From Candidatus Altarchaeales archaeon ex4484_96 (lineage in GTDB: Archaea; Altiarchaeota; Altiarchaeia; IMC4; QMZM01): a DNA stretch of 7,082 nucleotides. Below are positions 6,438 through 7,082 of this stretch, one piece after another (the stretch's first letter is position 1; each line of letters starts with the position of its first letter). The notes under the pieces were generated by a model. The model saw only the letters and a program-made list of their open reading frames with translations. It did no database searches and was not told the DNA's origin. The stretch spans positions 1 to 7,082 of the forward strand of contig NJDH01000043.1 of NCBI GenBank assembly GCA_002254405.1, written 5' to 3'. A program made the position numbers and the translations under genes.

Positions 6438-6442
6438 GTTAT

Positions 6443-6448
6443 CTCCTC
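6443..6448 (-). promoter_or_regulatory. Strong Shine-Dalgarno site of the second CheC-like gene
   Basis: The minus strand reads GAGGAG 5 nt before the ATG at 6437. It is the best ribosome site in the window and contrasts with the apparently leaderless starts of the other CheC-like gene, leuD and the ATPase. It supports a transcript with a true 5' leader here. Confidence 0.75.
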
Positions 6449-6481
6449 AATTTATTTCTTACTCATCAAATAGTAAACAAT

Positions 6482-6508
6482 AATATATACTGCTTTTTAA
6501 TATAAAAT
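6482..6508 (-). promoter_or_regulatory. TATA-like boxes for the second CheC-like / phosphoribosyltransferase operon
   Basis: In the 115-bp gap between the membrane-protein pair and the CheC-like gene, the minus strand carries ATTTTATATT (6508-6499), preceded by the BRE-like CCAAAAC, and TATATATT (6489-6482). Initiation about 25 bp downstream would give a leader of roughly 25-40 nt, compatible with the Shine-Dalgarno site. I cannot tell which box is used. Confidence 0.4.
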
Positions 6509-6552
6509 GTTTTGGTTTGGTTTTTGACTTATGCGAAAAACACTAAACCTCA

Positions 6553-6879
6553 TTATTCTTTTATAGACAAAAAGAGACCCAGTATCAGGGCAATCAATCC
6601 AACAATAAGAAAGCCCACCCCAGGAATGCTAAGTTGCGTATCGATAAATATTGCCGCGCCGTAGGAAACCAGCAGAATACCGAATATCGTGCTGGATAAT
6701 GCTATCATCAGCTTGAAGAAATCGTTTTTCACACTCGTGAACCCCTCCTCAAACCCCAGCCTTATGCCATCACCTATGACCCGGGCAATATAATCTGCTT
6801 CGTTTCGTATTTCCTTCTGTAACTCAACCAAGAGGGCACTCTGCAGCTTAAATAAAACCCCGATTAGTGTCTTAATCAT
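6553..6879 (-). CDS. Small two-helix membrane protein, YqjE / phage-holin-3-like
   Basis: A 108-residue protein. An amphipathic N-terminal part (about 1-50, mixed charge, helical) is followed by two membrane helices: about 56-77 (LMIALSSTIFGILLVSYGAA) and about 84-105 (LSIPGVGFLIVGLIALILGL), with a short loop and a charged SIKE end. This layout resembles the YqjE / Phage_holin_3_6 family, in which the second helix is Gly-rich. The name holin is structural; there is no phage context here. The ATG is preceded by AGGTGG 5 nt upstream, which overlaps the stop codon of the previous small gene, so the two are translationally linked. Known bacterial relatives (YqjE) are encoded beside YqjD and have no well-established function. 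The assignment rests on layout and context, not on a diagnostic motif. Confidence 0.6.
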   Translation of the reverse strand: MIKTLIGVLFKLQSALLVELQKEIRNEADYIARVIGDGIRLGFEEGFTSVKNDFFKLMIALSSTIFGILLVSYGAAIFIDTQLSIPGVGFLIVGLIALILGLFLSIKE

Positions 6880-6884
6880 TTAAC

Positions 6885-6890
6885 CCACCT
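6885..6890 (-). promoter_or_regulatory. Shine-Dalgarno overlapping the stop of the upstream small gene
   Basis: The minus strand reads AGGTGG, beginning inside the TAG stop (6891-6889) of the DUF883-like gene and ending 5 nt before the ATG of the two-helix protein. This ties the two genes into one operon. Confidence 0.65.
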
Positions 6891-7077
6891 ATTTAGAGAG
6901 AAGCTTCCCTAGTATGAGACCCGCGATAAAAGCCCCTGCAACCCACTCAACAGGCTTTTCCTTAATAGACTCAACAGCCTCCTCGGTTTTCTCATCAATA
7001 ACAGCGCGGGTAGCATCCACTTCCTTGCTTGCCTGCATTTTCACCCGGTTAATGTCATCAAGGGTCTTTTTTTTCAC
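6889..7077 (-). CDS. YqjD/ElaB (DUF883)-like tail-anchored small protein, start uncertain
   Basis: At least 62 residues: a charged, helical, probably coiled-coil region (1-40, rich in K, E and D) followed by EKPVEWVAGAFIAGLILGKL and a final LSK. A charged helix, an E-(K/R)-P-x-x-x turn and one C-terminal Gly-rich membrane helix with G-x-L-x-G-x-L spacing are the plan of the DUF883/ElaB/YqjD family; E. coli YqjD is an inner-membrane protein that binds ribosomes in stationary phase. The proposed start is GTG at 7077, but the frame stays open to the window edge (7078-7082 read AGGGG on the minus strand), so the real start may lie outside. An A8 run lies directly after the GTG. It is followed after 9 bp by the YqjE-like gene. 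Confidence 0.6.
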   Translation of the reverse strand: MKKKTLDDINRVKMQASKEVDATRAVIDEKTEEAVESIKEKPVEWVAGAFIAGLILGKLLSK

Positions 7078-7082
7078 CCCCT

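Noticed and set aside
5518..6483. Plus-strand open frames opposite the phosphoribosyltransferase and second CheC-like gene
   Set aside because: Ser/Phe/Thr-rich translations typical of antisense shadows; the minus-strand proteins have clear family motifs.
6553..6879. Prophage or lysis cassette suggested by the holin-like protein
   Set aside because: No endolysin, structural or integrase gene nearby; the layout and DUF883-like partner fit the YqjD/YqjE pair better.
1..7082. CRISPR arrays, tRNA or rRNA genes, insertion sequences, long repeats
   Set aside because: No regular direct repeats, cloverleaf-like segments, terminal inverted repeats or transposase motifs seen by eye; gaps between genes are too short to hide them.

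Overview
The window looks archaeal. Its gene families (a GspE2-type secretion ATPase with paired TadC-like platform proteins, CheC-like proteins, a stand-alone LeuD-type subunit, a COG2236-like phosphoribosyltransferase and a DPM1-type glycosyltransferase end), archaeal TATA-like boxes about 26-33 bp ahead of several start codons without Shine-Dalgarno sites, and heavy use of AGA/AGG and ATA codons all agree. I cannot assign a lineage. Coding density is very high and no gap exceeds about 115 bp.

Layout. Positions 1-209 (+) hold the C-terminal end of a polyprenol-phosphate mannosyltransferase-like gene. Converging on it are two minus-strand genes: a CheC-like protein (212-862), apparently with its own promoter, and a LeuD/homoaconitase-type small subunit (908-1396). 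A 64-bp divergent region (1397-1460) with one near-symmetric TATA element separates LeuD from a plus-strand operon at 1461-5219: a type IV filament assembly ATPase, a four-helix platform protein, and a second, longer platform protein with a lysine-rich N-terminal extension. This operon converges, with a 27-bp overlap, on a minus-strand pair: a second CheC-like protein (5838-6437) followed by a phosphoribosyltransferase (5193-5828). Upstream of these on the minus strand lies a pair of small membrane proteins (6553-6879 and 6889-7077 or beyond) that resembles the bacterial YqjE/YqjD pair.

How they may work together. The ATPase and two platform proteins form the energised core of a pilus-like machine. 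Two platform subunits are typical of archaeal Epd-like pili and bacterial Tad pili, not of the archaellum. No pilin, prepilin peptidase or cytoplasmic chemotaxis gene (CheY, CheA, CheD) is visible here. Two CheC-like genes lie within 1.3 kb of the operon, each with altered catalytic motifs, so a link between CheC-like signalling proteins and the filament is possible but is inferred only from proximity. LeuD, the phosphoribosyltransferase and the glycosyltransferase look like ordinary metabolic neighbours.

The items most worth a second look are the CheC-like pair with asymmetric active-site loss, the YqjD/YqjE-like pair in an archaeal setting, the unusual N-terminus and cysteine cluster of the second platform protein, and the shared divergent promoter.
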